From F23-B02 sp963613665 (lineage in GTDB: Bacteria; Bacillota; Clostridia; Oscillospirales; Oscillospiraceae), in contig CAVEAL010000002.1 of NCBI GenBank assembly GCA_963613665.1, positions 99,682-163,681 on the forward strand: a DNA stretch of 64,000 nt, written 5' to 3'. Positions 42,741 to 51,759 of the stretch are shown here, in pieces (within the stretch, counting starts at the first letter, position 1; each line of letters starts with the position of its first letter). The notes below the pieces were generated by a model. The model searched no databases. It saw nothing but the letters and a program-made list of their open reading frames with translations, and was not told where the DNA came from. The position numbers and the translations under genes were made by a program.

Positions 42741-43649
42741 TTATGCGCGCAGAAAATCAAGGCAGCGCTGCCTGTAATCGGGGGCCTCGTCGTATACGCC
42801 GTGGCCGTAGCTTTTATCGTAAAGATACAGCTCGCAGCCGAGGGCCGAGGCTATCTGCTCGGAGCCCTCCGCCGTGACGACTCCGTCGCCCTCAGAGCCT
42901 ATGACAAGCACGGGACAACTGACCTTTGAAAGCTCGTCATAGCAGTCGAAGGTCCTGCAGGCCCCGGCGAGAATGACAAAGCGCGCGTATTCCTCGTCGC
43001 TTATGTTCCGGTTCATGGATATGAGCGTGTCGCGGTAGCTCTCAAGCGTCGCCTCGGAGTAAACGCTGTCAACAAAGCTTTCCAGAAGCTCCGTCTCCTG
43101 CTTTGCCTCGGCGAGGCTTATCCATTCGTCCACTATACTATTAAAGTCTTCGTTCGGCTTTGCCAGCGTCGAGCCGAGTATCATTTTATGCACGAGCTCG
43201 GGATGATCAATGGCGAGATACTGAGCTATCATGCCGCCCTGAGACGCGCCGAACACGTCGGCGTTCTCAATGCCGAGCGTCTTCATCGCTTTCGCGGTGT
43301 CGGTTGCCATGTCGCGCACGGAGTAGCCCTCCGAAATGTTCTTTGCTCTGTCGAAGAGATACACGGTGTATTCATCGGCAAAATCCTTGTACGCCTCCGC
43401 TATTGCGTCGGCCGAACCCATCACACTGTGGACCGACAGGCCGGGCAGTATAACAAAGGCCTTTTCGCCGCTGCCGAATACGATATAATCCATTTCCATA
43501 CCTCCGGAAGAAACCGTTTTTACGCTTGCCGCAGCCGCCGGAGCGGCGGTCGGTTCCACCGTAGCCTCGGGCTGCTTGCCGCTGCTCTGACAGCCTGTGA
43601 TGCCGAGCAGCATCAGTCCGGCAATAAGCGCCGGGATCAGTTTTTTCAT
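42741..43649 (-). CDS. Lipoprotein alpha/beta hydrolase
   Basis: 302 residues. Lipobox LLGITGCQSS gives a lipid anchor; an Ala/Pro/Thr-rich linker (about 28-42) follows. The hydrolase domain has the oxyanion strand FVILPGLSVHS, nucleophile elbow FGASQGGMIAQ, acid in VIGSEGDGVV and His in KSYGHGVYDE, so the triad is complete. It acts outside the cell. Substrate unknown; the dipeptidase next to it suggests breakdown of external compounds. Confidence 0.87.
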   Translation of the reverse strand: MKKLIPALIAGLMLLGITGCQSSGKQPEATVEPTAAPAAAASVKTVSSGGMEMDYIVFGSGEKAFVILPGLSVHSVMGSADAIAEAYKDFADEYTVYLFDRAKNISEGYSVRDMATDTAKAMKTLGIENADVFGASQGGMIAQYLAIDHPELVHKMILGSTLAKPNEDFNSIVDEWISLAEAKQETELLESFVDSVYSEATLESYRDTLISMNRNISDEEYARFVILAGACRTFDCYDELSKVSCPVLVIGSEGDGVVTAEGSEQIASALGCELYLYDKSYGHGVYDEAPDYRQRCLDFLRA

Positions 43650-43659
43650 TATATTCTCC

Positions 43660-45396
43660 TTACTCGGCGGCTCCGCGCTTTTTCACGATGACAATAACAA
43701 CTGCCGCAATAACTACCACAGCTGCAGCCGCGATGGCGATCGTCTGTGAGGAAACCGATGTGGAATCGGAGCTGCTGCTGTTATCCGCGGCCTCGGGCAG
43801 CTTGCCGTATGCGGAAGCGTCCAGCGTCACGGTCAGAGGATCGACCTGCTTGAGCTCGTCTATGACCTCGTGAGTCTCGGGATTTCTGCCGTTTTTCATG
43901 GTATTGCTGTTTTTGCTCATGTACCAGCGGACGTCGTTGAGAAGCTGACCGGCATCGTCAAAGGCCTGCTCCTGCACCGAGTTGCAGTAATCGGTTATGT
44001 ACTGCTTTGCCGCAGCGCTGTCGTCGAGAGAAGCGGCGGTAGAGAGCACGGTCTGCATGCTCTCGGTCATGAGCGTCTCCGCCTGGTGCCAGTATGCGCG
44101 CACGGGCTCGCCGTAGATCTTATATGCGCTTTTCTCAACGCCGAGGGTGTTGAGCTCCTTAAAGCGGTAGTAGGGGTAAAGCTGCGTGTCGAAGATACCT
44201 GCCTCTTCGGCAGTCTGACTGCGGGCGTAGGGAGCGCTGATGCTCGTCGCAGCGTTTGACACGGGAACGAAAACGCCGTACAGCGCGGGGCCCGTGCTCT
44301 CCCAGGTGACGCAGGACATGTCCGCGGGAAGATCCGGGTATATCTGCGCAATGTGCACGCTCAGTGCGGTATCCGTTCCGATAACGCGCATATCCGTGCG
44401 GCCGGTCTCGTCGGGGCTGTACTCCGTGCCTTCATAGCGGTTGCGCATGATCTCCATAACGTCAATGAGCGAGACCTTATCGTCTGGCGTAAAGCACAGG
44501 GGATAAAGCGAAGTCTTGTCATAATCGCCGTAGGCGGAGGGAGCCATGAGCTGATGTGCTATCCACGTTCTCATGTGCGAATAGTTCGTAACTACCTCGT
44601 CGCCGGAGTAGGTAGCCAGCAGATTGAGCTCGCTGTTTTCGCCGTATACCGCAAAGCCGTTGTCCTTCGCAAGGCTCTCAAGCTCCCCGGAGAGTATGCA
44701 GTCGTCATAGTCCGACACATATTCGAGGGAAAACTCGTTTCCGAAGGCGCAGACCTTGTCGTCGGGCAGCTTCACCGCTGCGTACTGGTGACCGTTGTAC
44801 ATCTCAATGTACCAGGCCTCCTTCTGGTCGGCGATAAGTGCGATGTTAACCTCGCTGCTGCCGTAGGTGTCGATGAGAGACAGCAGTACCTCAACGCCCT
44901 CTCTGGCGGTAGCGCTCTGGCAGGTCACGAGATCGACGGCCGTAAACTCGGACAGGCCGTGCTCGACAAGAGGATCTGCCTCCAGAGCGGCCGCGTTTGA
45001 AAACGAGGTTATGGACATTATCATCGCAACGCCGTATTCGTTCGTGCAGACCGTCGCGTCGCTGCCGAGACCGTTTGCCGCCGTCGCGCTTGCCATCCAA
45101 GGGGTGGAAGTGTAGCGATAGGTGGTGTCGGGCAGCTCCGCAAACACCGTTTTGTCGTTATCGACCGGCATCGTTCTTCCGGGTTTGTTCTCAACGCGCT
45201 CGGTAATGGTAACGTAGTTTGCCCAAACGTCCTGATAGTCATTGGATTTGGCCATAATCACCGTGCCGTCGGCACTGGCCTTCGAGCCTACGTACACTGC
45301 GGTGCAGGCATAGGCCTGAGCTGCGCCCGCGCAGATGAACGTAAACGCCAATACGAGCGAGCAGATAATGCGCTGAAGTCTGTGTCTTTCTTTCAT
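43660..45396 (-). CDS. C69-family dipeptidase, membrane anchored
   Basis: 578 residues, PepD/U34 type. After the signal peptide (about 1-30, ending QAYA) the next residue is Cys in YACTAVYVGSKASADG, the N-terminal nucleophile expected once the leader is removed. The motifs AKSNDYQD and NEYGVAMIMS fit the family. A C-terminal membrane helix (TIAIAAAAVVVIAAVVIVIV) with KKRGAAE tail anchors it. Such enzymes split dipeptides, so it probably feeds amino acids to the cell. The lipoprotein hydrolase gene follows 10 bases after the stop. Confidence 0.88.
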   Translation of the reverse strand: MKERHRLQRIICSLVLAFTFICAGAAQAYACTAVYVGSKASADGTVIMAKSNDYQDVWANYVTITERVENKPGRTMPVDNDKTVFAELPDTTYRYTSTPWMASATAANGLGSDATVCTNEYGVAMIMSITSFSNAAALEADPLVEHGLSEFTAVDLVTCQSATAREGVEVLLSLIDTYGSSEVNIALIADQKEAWYIEMYNGHQYAAVKLPDDKVCAFGNEFSLEYVSDYDDCILSGELESLAKDNGFAVYGENSELNLLATYSGDEVVTNYSHMRTWIAHQLMAPSAYGDYDKTSLYPLCFTPDDKVSLIDVMEIMRNRYEGTEYSPDETGRTDMRVIGTDTALSVHIAQIYPDLPADMSCVTWESTGPALYGVFVPVSNAATSISAPYARSQTAEEAGIFDTQLYPYYRFKELNTLGVEKSAYKIYGEPVRAYWHQAETLMTESMQTVLSTAASLDDSAAAKQYITDYCNSVQEQAFDDAGQLLNDVRWYMSKNSNTMKNGRNPETHEVIDELKQVDPLTVTLDASAYGKLPEAADNSSSSDSTSVSSQTIAIAAAAVVVIAAVVIVIVKKRGAAE

Positions 45397-45435
45397 GATC
45401 CCATTTCTCCTTATTAAATTATTCCGCGCTGTCCG

Positions 45436-46065
45436 TCAGCCGATGCTCAGACCGCTTGCGACGGTGAGAACGGCAAGGCTGCCTGCAAGTATTAAGCCGA
45501 GCAGGATGGATACAAGGCGGTACTTTTTCTCCTTTTGGATGTAAAAGCTCATTATAAATATGGATGCAAAGCAGACAATACCGCTCAGAAGATGGTGAGG
45601 GAAGCTGTGAAATGCTTGATAAAAGTAGGATATGCCCATAAAGGCCTGTATCGTGTTTCCCAGACCGAGTATCACGGCTCCGAGCAGGTTCTGCTTTTTG
45701 CAGTGATACGCTATAAAGCCTCCGGGCAGGGTAAGGAAGGTCGCGGGAAGCCAGAGGCTGCCGTAATAAAGCCACGCCTTATCGACAGTCAGTGAGCCCA
45801 AGAGTATCTGAACTATGTATACCAGCGGCTGACTTATAAGGAAAAAAACAAAGCACTTGAGCATTGCCTCCCAGCTCTTGCTGCAGTTTACAACAATGAT
45901 GACTGCGAAAATTACCCACCACTCGTAGGCTATACCTATGTCCTGAAACGAGGTCTCGTCAAAAATGTCCACAAGCATCACAAGACCGGTGTAAACGCCC
46001 GCGGCGACCGCAAAAAGTATCACCGTGAGCCAGCCCATCTTCAGACTTCCGTACAGCTTCTTCAT
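45436..46065 (-). CDS. Multi-span membrane protein of unknown function
   Basis: 209 residues from the ATG at 46065 (MKKLYGSLKM), with GGAGG just upstream; the longer frame lacks a ribosome site. About six membrane helices. Aromatic and hydrophobic; no known motif recognised. First gene of the minus-strand operon that continues with the dipeptidase. Confidence 0.78.
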   Translation of the reverse strand: MKKLYGSLKMGWLTVILFAVAAGVYTGLVMLVDIFDETSFQDIGIAYEWWVIFAVIIVVNCSKSWEAMLKCFVFFLISQPLVYIVQILLGSLTVDKAWLYYGSLWLPATFLTLPGGFIAYHCKKQNLLGAVILGLGNTIQAFMGISYFYQAFHSFPHHLLSGIVCFASIFIMSFYIQKEKKYRLVSILLGLILAGSLAVLTVASGLSIG

Positions 46066-46141
46066 GTATATCCTCCGTGAATTGCTTCCGCACAGCACCT
46101 CAAAAGCGCACATTAGCACAGCGAAATCATTTAATTAAGTC

Positions 46142-46147
46142 AGTATA
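46142..46147 (-). promoter_or_regulatory. Extended -10 promoter for the membrane protein operon
   Basis: On the minus strand TGATATACT gives TATACT at 46142-46147 with TG one base before it. A TTG at a spacing of about 18 is the only -35 element. Start would be about 75 bases before the ATG. Confidence 0.5.
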
Positions 46148-46208
46148 TCAAATAAACATTAAATAAGCAATAATACAGCGTTAAATTAAAGGCAAAAAAT
46201 TATGTCTG

Positions 46209-46237
46209 ATGACAAAACCCTTCATCTGCGGTATAAT
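46209..46237 (+). promoter_or_regulatory. Plus-strand promoter with no gene close behind
   Basis: ATGACA (46209-46214), a 17-base spacer and a perfect TATAAT (46232-46237). The nearest gene starts 274 bases later, so a long leader or a small RNA is likely. Confidence 0.65.
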
Positions 46238-46240
46238 TAC

Positions 46241-46281
46241 CCTGTACACCTCCGCCTCTGCCGTGCGCGGCGGAGGTACAG
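46241..46281 (+). ncRNA. Strong hairpin at predicted 5' end, candidate small RNA or leader
   Basis: Just after the promoter at 46209, CCTGT and ACCTCCGCC pair with GGCGGAGGT and ACAGG, with a two-base bulge and a 12-base loop (14 pairs, mostly GC). The right arm contains GGAGG, so a Shine-Dalgarno-like sequence is buried in the stem. No terminator is obvious downstream before the NUDIX gene, so the 3' end is unknown. This is a prediction from structure only. Confidence 0.35.
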
Positions 46282-46380
46282 GAAGTCTTATCGGATAACA
46301 TAATATCCTGCACCTGAATTTTACAATTTTACACTCAGGAAACAAAAAATATTCAAATTGAATAACATGGCGCAAAATTT

Positions 46381-46403
46381 CGTTAACAAAGCAGAGGTTA
46401 ACG
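46381..46403. promoter_or_regulatory. Inverted repeat CGTTAAC-N9-GTTAACG
   Basis: A perfect 7-bp inverted repeat about 55 bases upstream of the NUDIX promoter. Possible operator; regulator unknown. Confidence 0.4.
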
Positions 46404-46454
46404 GAAAATTTTTTGATTTTCTATACAAAAATTATGGAATTATAACAGATATGG

Positions 46455-46463
46455 TGATATACT
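46455..46463 (+). promoter_or_regulatory. Extended -10 promoter for the NUDIX gene
   Basis: TGATATACT: extended TG followed by TATACT (46458-46463), about 48 bases before the ATG; the -35 region (TGGAAT) is poor. Confidence 0.5.
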
Positions 46464-46510
46464 TGATGAGCATTATGTAAAGTAAATAATTATTTATCCC
46501 GAGGCGCATT

Positions 46511-47053
46511 ATGAGCTATATTGAGAAGAGAATAGACAGTAAGGAATTATACCGCGGCGTCATTGTAAATGTGCGTCTTGACCACGCAGAGCTTTGCGAC
46601 GGAAAGATCGTCAAGCGCGAGGTGGTCGAGCATCCCGGCGGCGCGACCATACTGCCGATAGACGATGAGGGCTACTGCTACTGCGTCCGTCAGTTCCGCT
46701 ACCCCTATCAGAAGGAGCTTCTCGAAGCGCCGGCCGGCAAGCTCGAGCCCGGCGAGGATCCGATGGAGTGCGCCGTGCGCGAACTGTCGGAGGAGACGGG
46801 CTTTACCGCCGACGAGATCATAAGCCTCGGAGAAGACTACACATCGCCCGGCTTTTCTACCGAAACGCTGCACATCTATCTCGCCCGAGGTCTTCACAGA
46901 GGCGCCATGCACCTTGACGACGGCGAGTTTCTGAGCGTCGAGCGGCACCATATCGACGAGCTTACAAGACTCGTCATGGACGGTACGATAGCCGACGGCA
47001 AAACGGTCATCGCTGTTTTGAAGGCAAAACGCCTTTTGGAAAGCGGTAAATAG
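46511..47053 (+). CDS. NUDIX hydrolase, ADP-ribose pyrophosphatase type
   Basis: 180 residues. The full Nudix box is present at about 76-98 (GKLEPGEDPMECAVRELSEE, then TGF), with the metal-binding REL.EE glutamates. The N-terminal RGVIVNVRLDHAEL and REVVEHPGGATILPID match the ADP-ribose pyrophosphatase subgroup (NudF), which splits ADP-ribose to AMP and ribose phosphate. Cytoplasmic housekeeping enzyme. It is followed after 91 bases by murA, which has its own promoter. Confidence 0.9.
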   Translation: MSYIEKRIDSKELYRGVIVNVRLDHAELCDGKIVKREVVEHPGGATILPIDDEGYCYCVRQFRYPYQKELLEAPAGKLEPGEDPMECAVRELSEETGFTADEIISLGEDYTSPGFSTETLHIYLARGLHRGAMHLDDGEFLSVERHHIDELTRLVMDGTIADGKTVIAVLKAKRLLESGK

Positions 47054-47076
47054 TTACGATTTGTTTACATTGCTGA

Positions 47077-47105
47077 TTGCCTTGGCATATTTGCTATGCT
47101 ATAAT
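47077..47105 (+). promoter_or_regulatory. Promoter for murA
   Basis: TTGCCT (47077-47082), a 17-base spacer and perfect TATAAT (47100-47105) with TG at the extended position. Confidence 0.65.
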
Positions 47106-47144
47106 AACAGACCGGTGGCCTAACACCGACGAAAGGTGCAATAT

Positions 47145-48449
47145 ATGGAAAAATACGTCATTAACGGCGGGAAACCGCTTCAGGGCGAGGTAGATATAAG
47201 CGGAGCGAAGAACGCGGCGGTCGCCATAATTCCGGCGGCGCTGATGGTTGACGGTGTCTGCCGCATAGAGAATATGCCGCAGATCAGTGATACCGATATG
47301 CTCCTGACGATACTGTCTCAGCTCGGCGCCGAGGTCAGAATGATCTGCCCCGCCACAATAGAGATCGACAGCCGCAATGTACGCTTCTGCGACGCTCCCT
47401 TTGAGCTCATGCGCAAGATCCGCGCATCATATTACCTCATCGGAGCCATGCTCGGCAGGTTCGGCAGCGCAAAAACGACGATGCCCGGCGGATGCAACTT
47501 CGGCGTGCGTCCCATTGATCAGCACATAAAGGGCATGACGGCGCTCGGCGCGGAGGTCGATGTGCGCAACGGCTTTGTCTATGCCGAGGCAGCCGACGGA
47601 AAGCTGCATGGCGCGAAGATATACCTCGATAAGGTCTCCGTCGGCGCAACGATGAATATAATTCTGGCGGCAGCCATGGCAAGCGGCAGAACGATAATCG
47701 AAAACGCGGCAAGAGAGCCGCATATAGTCGATCTTGCAAACTTCCTCAACTCCATGGGCGCTGACGTGCGCGGCGCGGGTACCGATACGGTCAAGGTAAA
47801 CGGAGTCGAGCGTCTGCATGGCGGCAGCTATTCCATCATTCCCGACCAGATAGAGGCCGGAACATACATGGTAGCGGCAGCGGCCACCGGCGGCGAGGTC
47901 CTTGTCAAAAACGTCATTCCCAAGCACCTTGAGTGCATCTCCGCCAAGCTGCGCGAGACCGGTACCATCGTTCAGGAATATGAAGACTCCGTCCTCGTCA
48001 AGGGCAACGGTCATCTGCGCAAGGCAAACGTAAAGACCCTGCCGTACCCCGGATTCCCGACGGACATGCAGCCACAGATGGGTGCGCTTCTGTGCATGGC
48101 AAACGGTACGAGCGTCATTACCGAGGGCATTTACGACAACCGCTTCAAATATGTAAACGAGCTGCGCAAAATGGGCGCGGATATTCAGGTCGACGGGCGC
48201 ATCGCCATCTTTGAAGGCGGCGCGAAGCTCACGGGCGCACCCGTCATGGCCTGCGATCTCAGAGCGGGCGCGGCAATGGTCATAGCAGGTCTCTGCGCAA
48301 GCGGCATGACCGAGATAGAGGATATACATTTCATCGAGCGCGGCTATGAGAATTTCGTGGGCAAGCTCAGAAAACTCGGTGCAGACATCAGCATCGTCAC
48401 ATATCCCGACGAGCCGGAGCTGCACGAAAAAGTGATAACGGCAGGATAA
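47145..48449 (+). CDS. murA: UDP-N-acetylglucosamine 1-carboxyvinyltransferase
   Basis: 434 residues from the ATG at 47145 (MEKYVINGGKPLQGEV), with AAAGGTG upstream; a GTG 9 bases earlier overlaps that site and is rejected. The active-site Cys is present in MPGGCNFGVRPID, so the enzyme should be of the fosfomycin-sensitive type. It adds enolpyruvate to UDP-GlcNAc, the first committed step of peptidoglycan synthesis. Six bases before the MBL gene. Confidence 0.96.
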   Translation: MEKYVINGGKPLQGEVDISGAKNAAVAIIPAALMVDGVCRIENMPQISDTDMLLTILSQLGAEVRMICPATIEIDSRNVRFCDAPFELMRKIRASYYLIGAMLGRFGSAKTTMPGGCNFGVRPIDQHIKGMTALGAEVDVRNGFVYAEAADGKLHGAKIYLDKVSVGATMNIILAAAMASGRTIIENAAREPHIVDLANFLNSMGADVRGAGTDTVKVNGVERLHGGSYSIIPDQIEAGTYMVAAAATGGEVLVKNVIPKHLECISAKLRETGTIVQEYEDSVLVKGNGHLRKANVKTLPYPGFPTDMQPQMGALLCMANGTSVITEGIYDNRFKYVNELRKMGADIQVDGRIAIFEGGAKLTGAPVMACDLRAGAAMVIAGLCASGMTEIEDIHFIERGYENFVGKLRKLGADISIVTYPDEPELHEKVITAG

Positions 48450-48454
48450 TAAAA

Positions 48455-49234
48455 ATGCGTATAGTAACTTTCGCCAGCGGCTCTTCGGGCAACTGCAGCC
48501 TCGTATCTGAGGGCAAAGCGAATATACTTATAGATGCGGGGATATCCATGCGCGCAACGGCTGCCGCTCTTGCGCAGCTTGGACTTGCTCCGCAGGATCT
48601 GTGCGGAGTGCTCATAACCCATGAGCACTCCGATCACATTTCCGGGCTTTCGATGCTCATAAAGCATTACGGCCTGAGTGTATTTGCGCCGAAGCCTCTC
48701 TGTGAGGAGCTCTGCCGCGTAAAGCCGGGTATAAAAGAAAATTTAAACAGCATACCCGAGGACGATAAATTCGGACTCGGCGGCATAGAGCTCAGCTGCT
48801 TCAGAACGATGCACGACGCTGCCTACAGCGTCGGCTACCGCTTCGAGGGCGAGCAGACCCTCGGCTTTGCAACGGATACGGGCAGCATAAACGATGACCT
48901 TTTAGAGGGACTCGAGGGCGCGGAGCTTGCGCTTATCGAGGCAAATCATGATATTCAAATGCTCAAAAACGGCGCATATCCCTATTTCCTGAAGCGCCGT
49001 ATACTCGCGCCGACAGGACATTTATCCAATGACGACAGCGGTATTCTTGCAAATTATCTTGCATCTCACGGCACAAGGCATATAATATTAGGGCACTTGA
49101 GCCGCGATAACGACACGCCCGAGCTGGCTTTCAAGACCGTCAGCGCCGCCGTTTCGGATAAAAATGTGGAAATCAGTGTCGCTCCGGCAAATAATATGCT
49201 TGCGGCGGAGGCATGTGAGAGGGTACAATGCTGA
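48455..49234 (+). CDS. MBL-fold metallohydrolase, WalJ/YycJ-like
   Basis: 259 residues. Metal-binding motif THEHSDH, preceded by FASGSSGNCSLVSEGKANIL, the typical YycJ start, and followed by MHDAAYSVGYR and ATDTGSI. WalJ-type proteins are linked to cell-wall control or coordination of division with replication, and in Bacillus the gene is also close to rlmH. The 3' end overlaps rlmH by 7 bases, so the two are co-translated. Confidence 0.9.
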   Translation: MRIVTFASGSSGNCSLVSEGKANILIDAGISMRATAAALAQLGLAPQDLCGVLITHEHSDHISGLSMLIKHYGLSVFAPKPLCEELCRVKPGIKENLNSIPEDDKFGLGGIELSCFRTMHDAAYSVGYRFEGEQTLGFATDTGSINDDLLEGLEGAELALIEANHDIQMLKNGAYPYFLKRRILAPTGHLSNDDSGILANYLASHGTRHIILGHLSRDNDTPELAFKTVSAAVSDKNVEISVAPANNMLAAEACERVQC

Positions 49235-49710
49235 ATATAAGGATAGTGTGCGTCGGAAAGCTCAAAGAGCAGTTTTACATAGACGCGTTCGCCGAATACT
49301 CAAAGCGCCTGTCGGCTTACTGCCGGCTTGAATGTGCGGAGCTTAACGAAACAAAGCTTGGCTCTTCGCCGTCAGATAAGGAGATAGCCGCGGCGCTGGA
49401 TAAGGAAGCGGCGGAGATAGAGCGCGCCATAGGCCGGGATGCCTACGTTATCGCCATGTGCGTTGAGGGCAAACAGCTCGGCAGCGAGGCTTTCGCACGG
49501 AAGATCGACTCCCTCGCCGTGTCCGGCAGGGGGAGGATGTGCTTTGTCATCGGCGGCTCGTTCGGTATATCGCCAAGGATAAAGCAGCGTGCCGACCTGT
49601 GTCTGAGCATGAGCGAAATGACGTTTCCGCACCACCTTGCGCGCGTTATGCTCGCAGAGCAGATCTACAGGGCCTTCAAAATAATCGAGGGCTCGAAATA
49701 TCACAAATAA
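49228..49710 (+). CDS. rlmH: 23S rRNA pseudouridine-1915 N3-methyltransferase
   Basis: 160 residues, full length. SPOUT motifs: FVIGGSFGIS (SAM knot) and the C-terminal LAEQIYRAFKIIEGSKYHK tail typical of RlmH. It methylates pseudouridine 1915 of 23S rRNA on 70S ribosomes. Overlaps the WalJ-like gene. Confidence 0.95.
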   Translation: MLNIRIVCVGKLKEQFYIDAFAEYSKRLSAYCRLECAELNETKLGSSPSDKEIAAALDKEAAEIERAIGRDAYVIAMCVEGKQLGSEAFARKIDSLAVSGRGRMCFVIGGSFGISPRIKQRADLCLSMSEMTFPHHLARVMLAEQIYRAFKIIEGSKYHK

Positions 49711-49721
49711 CGGAGGGAACA

Positions 49722-50045
49722 ATGGACGAGAAAGCAAAGCTCGAATGGGGCAGACACATGACCGGAGAGCTTCTGAAAAAATGGCCGAAGGATGAAAACG
49801 GCGAACCGGTCGAGCCCGTTTTTCTCACTCGCTGCAAGTGCCTTGACATCAATGACGAAATGATAGTAAACTTACTTGAGGCGTATGGCATCCCGTGCAT
49901 CAGACAGTATCCGAACGACGGCGACTTCGGCCGCCTTATACTCGGAACGAGCGGCACGGGTGTTGAGATATATGTTCCGAAGACAATGTACGAGGACGCT
50001 GTCAATTTAAGCGAAGGGAGCGCAGAATATGACGAGGAATTATAA
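49722..50045 (+). CDS. DUF2007-type putative signal-transducing protein
   Basis: 107 residues from the ATG at 49722, with GGAGGG upstream; the open frame extends further upstream only as a shadow inside rlmH. The C-terminal part (LEAYGIPCIRQYPNDGDFGR ... GVEIYVPKTMYEDAVNL) matches DUF2007, a small alpha/beta domain of uncertain function. The start of the phosphohexomutase lies 17 bases inside this gene, which suggests translational coupling. Confidence 0.85.
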   Translation: MDEKAKLEWGRHMTGELLKKWPKDENGEPVEPVFLTRCKCLDINDEMIVNLLEAYGIPCIRQYPNDGDFGRLILGTSGTGVEIYVPKTMYEDAVNLSEGSAEYDEEL

Positions 50046-51759
50046 GGAAGAATACCAGCGCTGGCTGGACAGTCCCGCACTGAGCGAATCCGAGTGGGAG
50101 GAGCTCAACTCCATAGCAGACAACGAAAAGGAAATAGAAAGCCGCTTTTTCGCACCGCTCGAGTTCGGCACGGCCGGACTGCGCGGAACGATGAAGCTCG
50201 GTCTGCATCAGATGAACGTTCACATTATCCGACACGCCACTCAGGCCTTTGCAAACGTCATCAAGGCCGAGGGTGAGGATGCAATGAAAAAGGGCATCGC
50301 CATATGCTTTGACTGCCGCAACAACAGCGAGCTGTTCGCGCATGAGGCCGCCTGTGTCATGGCGGCAAACGGCATACATGTCCGCATTTTTGACGCTCTG
50401 CGTCCCACGCCGGAGCTGAGCTTTGCCGTGCGCTATTACGGTACGACCGCGGGTCTTAACATAACCGCGTCGCACAATCCCAAGGAGTATAACGGCTATA
50501 AGGTCTACTGGTCCGACGGCGCACAGCTTCCGCCGCAGCACGCGGAGGCAATTGCCGAGCAGATGAGCAGGATAGATATATTCGATGATTTTGTAAGCTG
50601 CGATTTTGACGAGGCCGTTGCGCAGGGAAAGGTCGAGATCATCGGAAAAGAGACTGATGAGGCGTACCTTGAGCAGGTGCTCGGACAGGCTATCAACAAG
50701 GCAGTCGTCGCAAAAACCGCGCCGGAGCTCAGGATCGTCTACACTCCGTTCCACGGAGCCGGTCACAGGCTCGTTCCCGAGGCGCTGCGCCGCCTGGGCG
50801 TGACGCAGCTCTACCCCGTGCCCGAGCAGATGGTCATTGACGGCAATTTCCCCACGGTAGAAAGCCCGAATCCCGAAAATCCCGAGGGCTTTTATCTCGC
50901 GGTCGATCTCGCCAAAAAGGTCGGCAGCGACCTTATAATCGGAACGGATCCCGACTCCGACCGAATCGGAGTGATGGTGCGCTCAGGCGAGGACTATGTG
51001 CCCATTACCGGCAACCAGCTCGGCGTTCTGCTGCTTGATTATGTAATAAGCGCACGCAGGGCGGCCGGAACCCTGCCGGAGAATGCCGGCGCCGTCAAGA
51101 GCATCGTCACCACCGAAATGGCAAAGACCGTCGCCGAGACGAACGGAGTGCATTTTGAGGACACCTTTACGGGTTTCAAGTTCATGGCCGAGCGTATAGC
51201 TCAGTGGGAAAAGGCCGGAAGCTATAAATATATCTTCGCTTTTGAGGAAAGCTACGGCTATATGATGGGCGACTATGTCCGCGATAAGGACGCGGTTACT
51301 GCATCCATGATGGTCGCGGAGATGGCGGCTTACTATTACGATAAGGGCATGAATCTCAGTCAGGCGATGGAGAGCCTGTACGAAAAGTACGGCCGCTACG
51401 CCGAAAGAACCCTGAACCTTGTCATGCCCGGTCTTGACGGTCTTGTCAGGATGAAAAATCTTATGGCAAGCCTGCGCAGCAACCCGCCCAAGCAGATAGC
51501 GGGTGTCGAGGTGTTCAGACTGCGCGATTACTCTGACGGCAGCATCAAGGTACCGGAGCTCGGCGTTATGGGTCAGACTCCGATAAAGGGCTCGAACGTT
51601 CTGTACTTTGAGCTTGCCGACGCAACGAGCTTTATCGTCCGCCCCTCCGGCACCGAGCCCAAGGTCAAGGTTTACATCCTCTGCAAGGGTGCAGACAAGG
51701 CCGAGTGCGACGCAAAGCTTGCAAAATACTCCGAATATGCGGAAGGCCTGAGAAAATGA
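50029..51759 (+). CDS. Phosphoglucomutase/phosphomannomutase family enzyme
   Basis: 576 residues, alpha-D-phosphohexomutase with the size of the PgcA group. Phosphoserine loop TASHNPKEYNGYK, metal loop GTDPDSDRIG, sugar loop EESYGYM and phosphate loop RPSGTEPK are all intact. It interconverts hexose 1- and 6-phosphates for cell-wall and glycolipid precursors. It overlaps both the DUF2007 gene and the first chromate-transporter gene. Confidence 0.95.
   Translation: MTRNYKEEYQRWLDSPALSESEWEELNSIADNEKEIESRFFAPLEFGTAGLRGTMKLGLHQMNVHIIRHATQAFANVIKAEGEDAMKKGIAICFDCRNNSELFAHEAACVMAANGIHVRIFDALRPTPELSFAVRYYGTTAGLNITASHNPKEYNGYKVYWSDGAQLPPQHAEAIAEQMSRIDIFDDFVSCDFDEAVAQGKVEIIGKETDEAYLEQVLGQAINKAVVAKTAPELRIVYTPFHGAGHRLVPEALRRLGVTQLYPVPEQMVIDGNFPTVESPNPENPEGFYLAVDLAKKVGSDLIIGTDPDSDRIGVMVRSGEDYVPITGNQLGVLLLDYVISARRAAGTLPENAGAVKSIVTTEMAKTVAETNGVHFEDTFTGFKFMAERIAQWEKAGSYKYIFAFEESYGYMMGDYVRDKDAVTASMMVAEMAAYYYDKGMNLSQAMESLYEKYGRYAERTLNLVMPGLDGLVRMKNLMASLRSNPPKQIAGVEVFRLRDYSDGSIKVPELGVMGQTPIKGSNVLYFELADATSFIVRPSGTEPKVKVYILCKGADKAECDAKLAKYSEYAEGLRK

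Larger units (their letters stand above)
46066..46510. other. Long AT-rich intergenic region
   Basis: 445 bases between divergent genes, much more AT-rich than its surroundings. No coding frame. It holds a minus-strand promoter, a plus-strand promoter followed by a strong hairpin, an inverted repeat CGTTAAC-N9-GTTAACG and an extended -10 promoter for the NUDIX gene, each listed separately. Confidence 0.75.

Noticed and set aside
47110..47126. CGGTG...CACCG hairpin before murA as a terminator
   Set aside because: Only 5 bp and no T tract; it lies in the leader of murA after its promoter.
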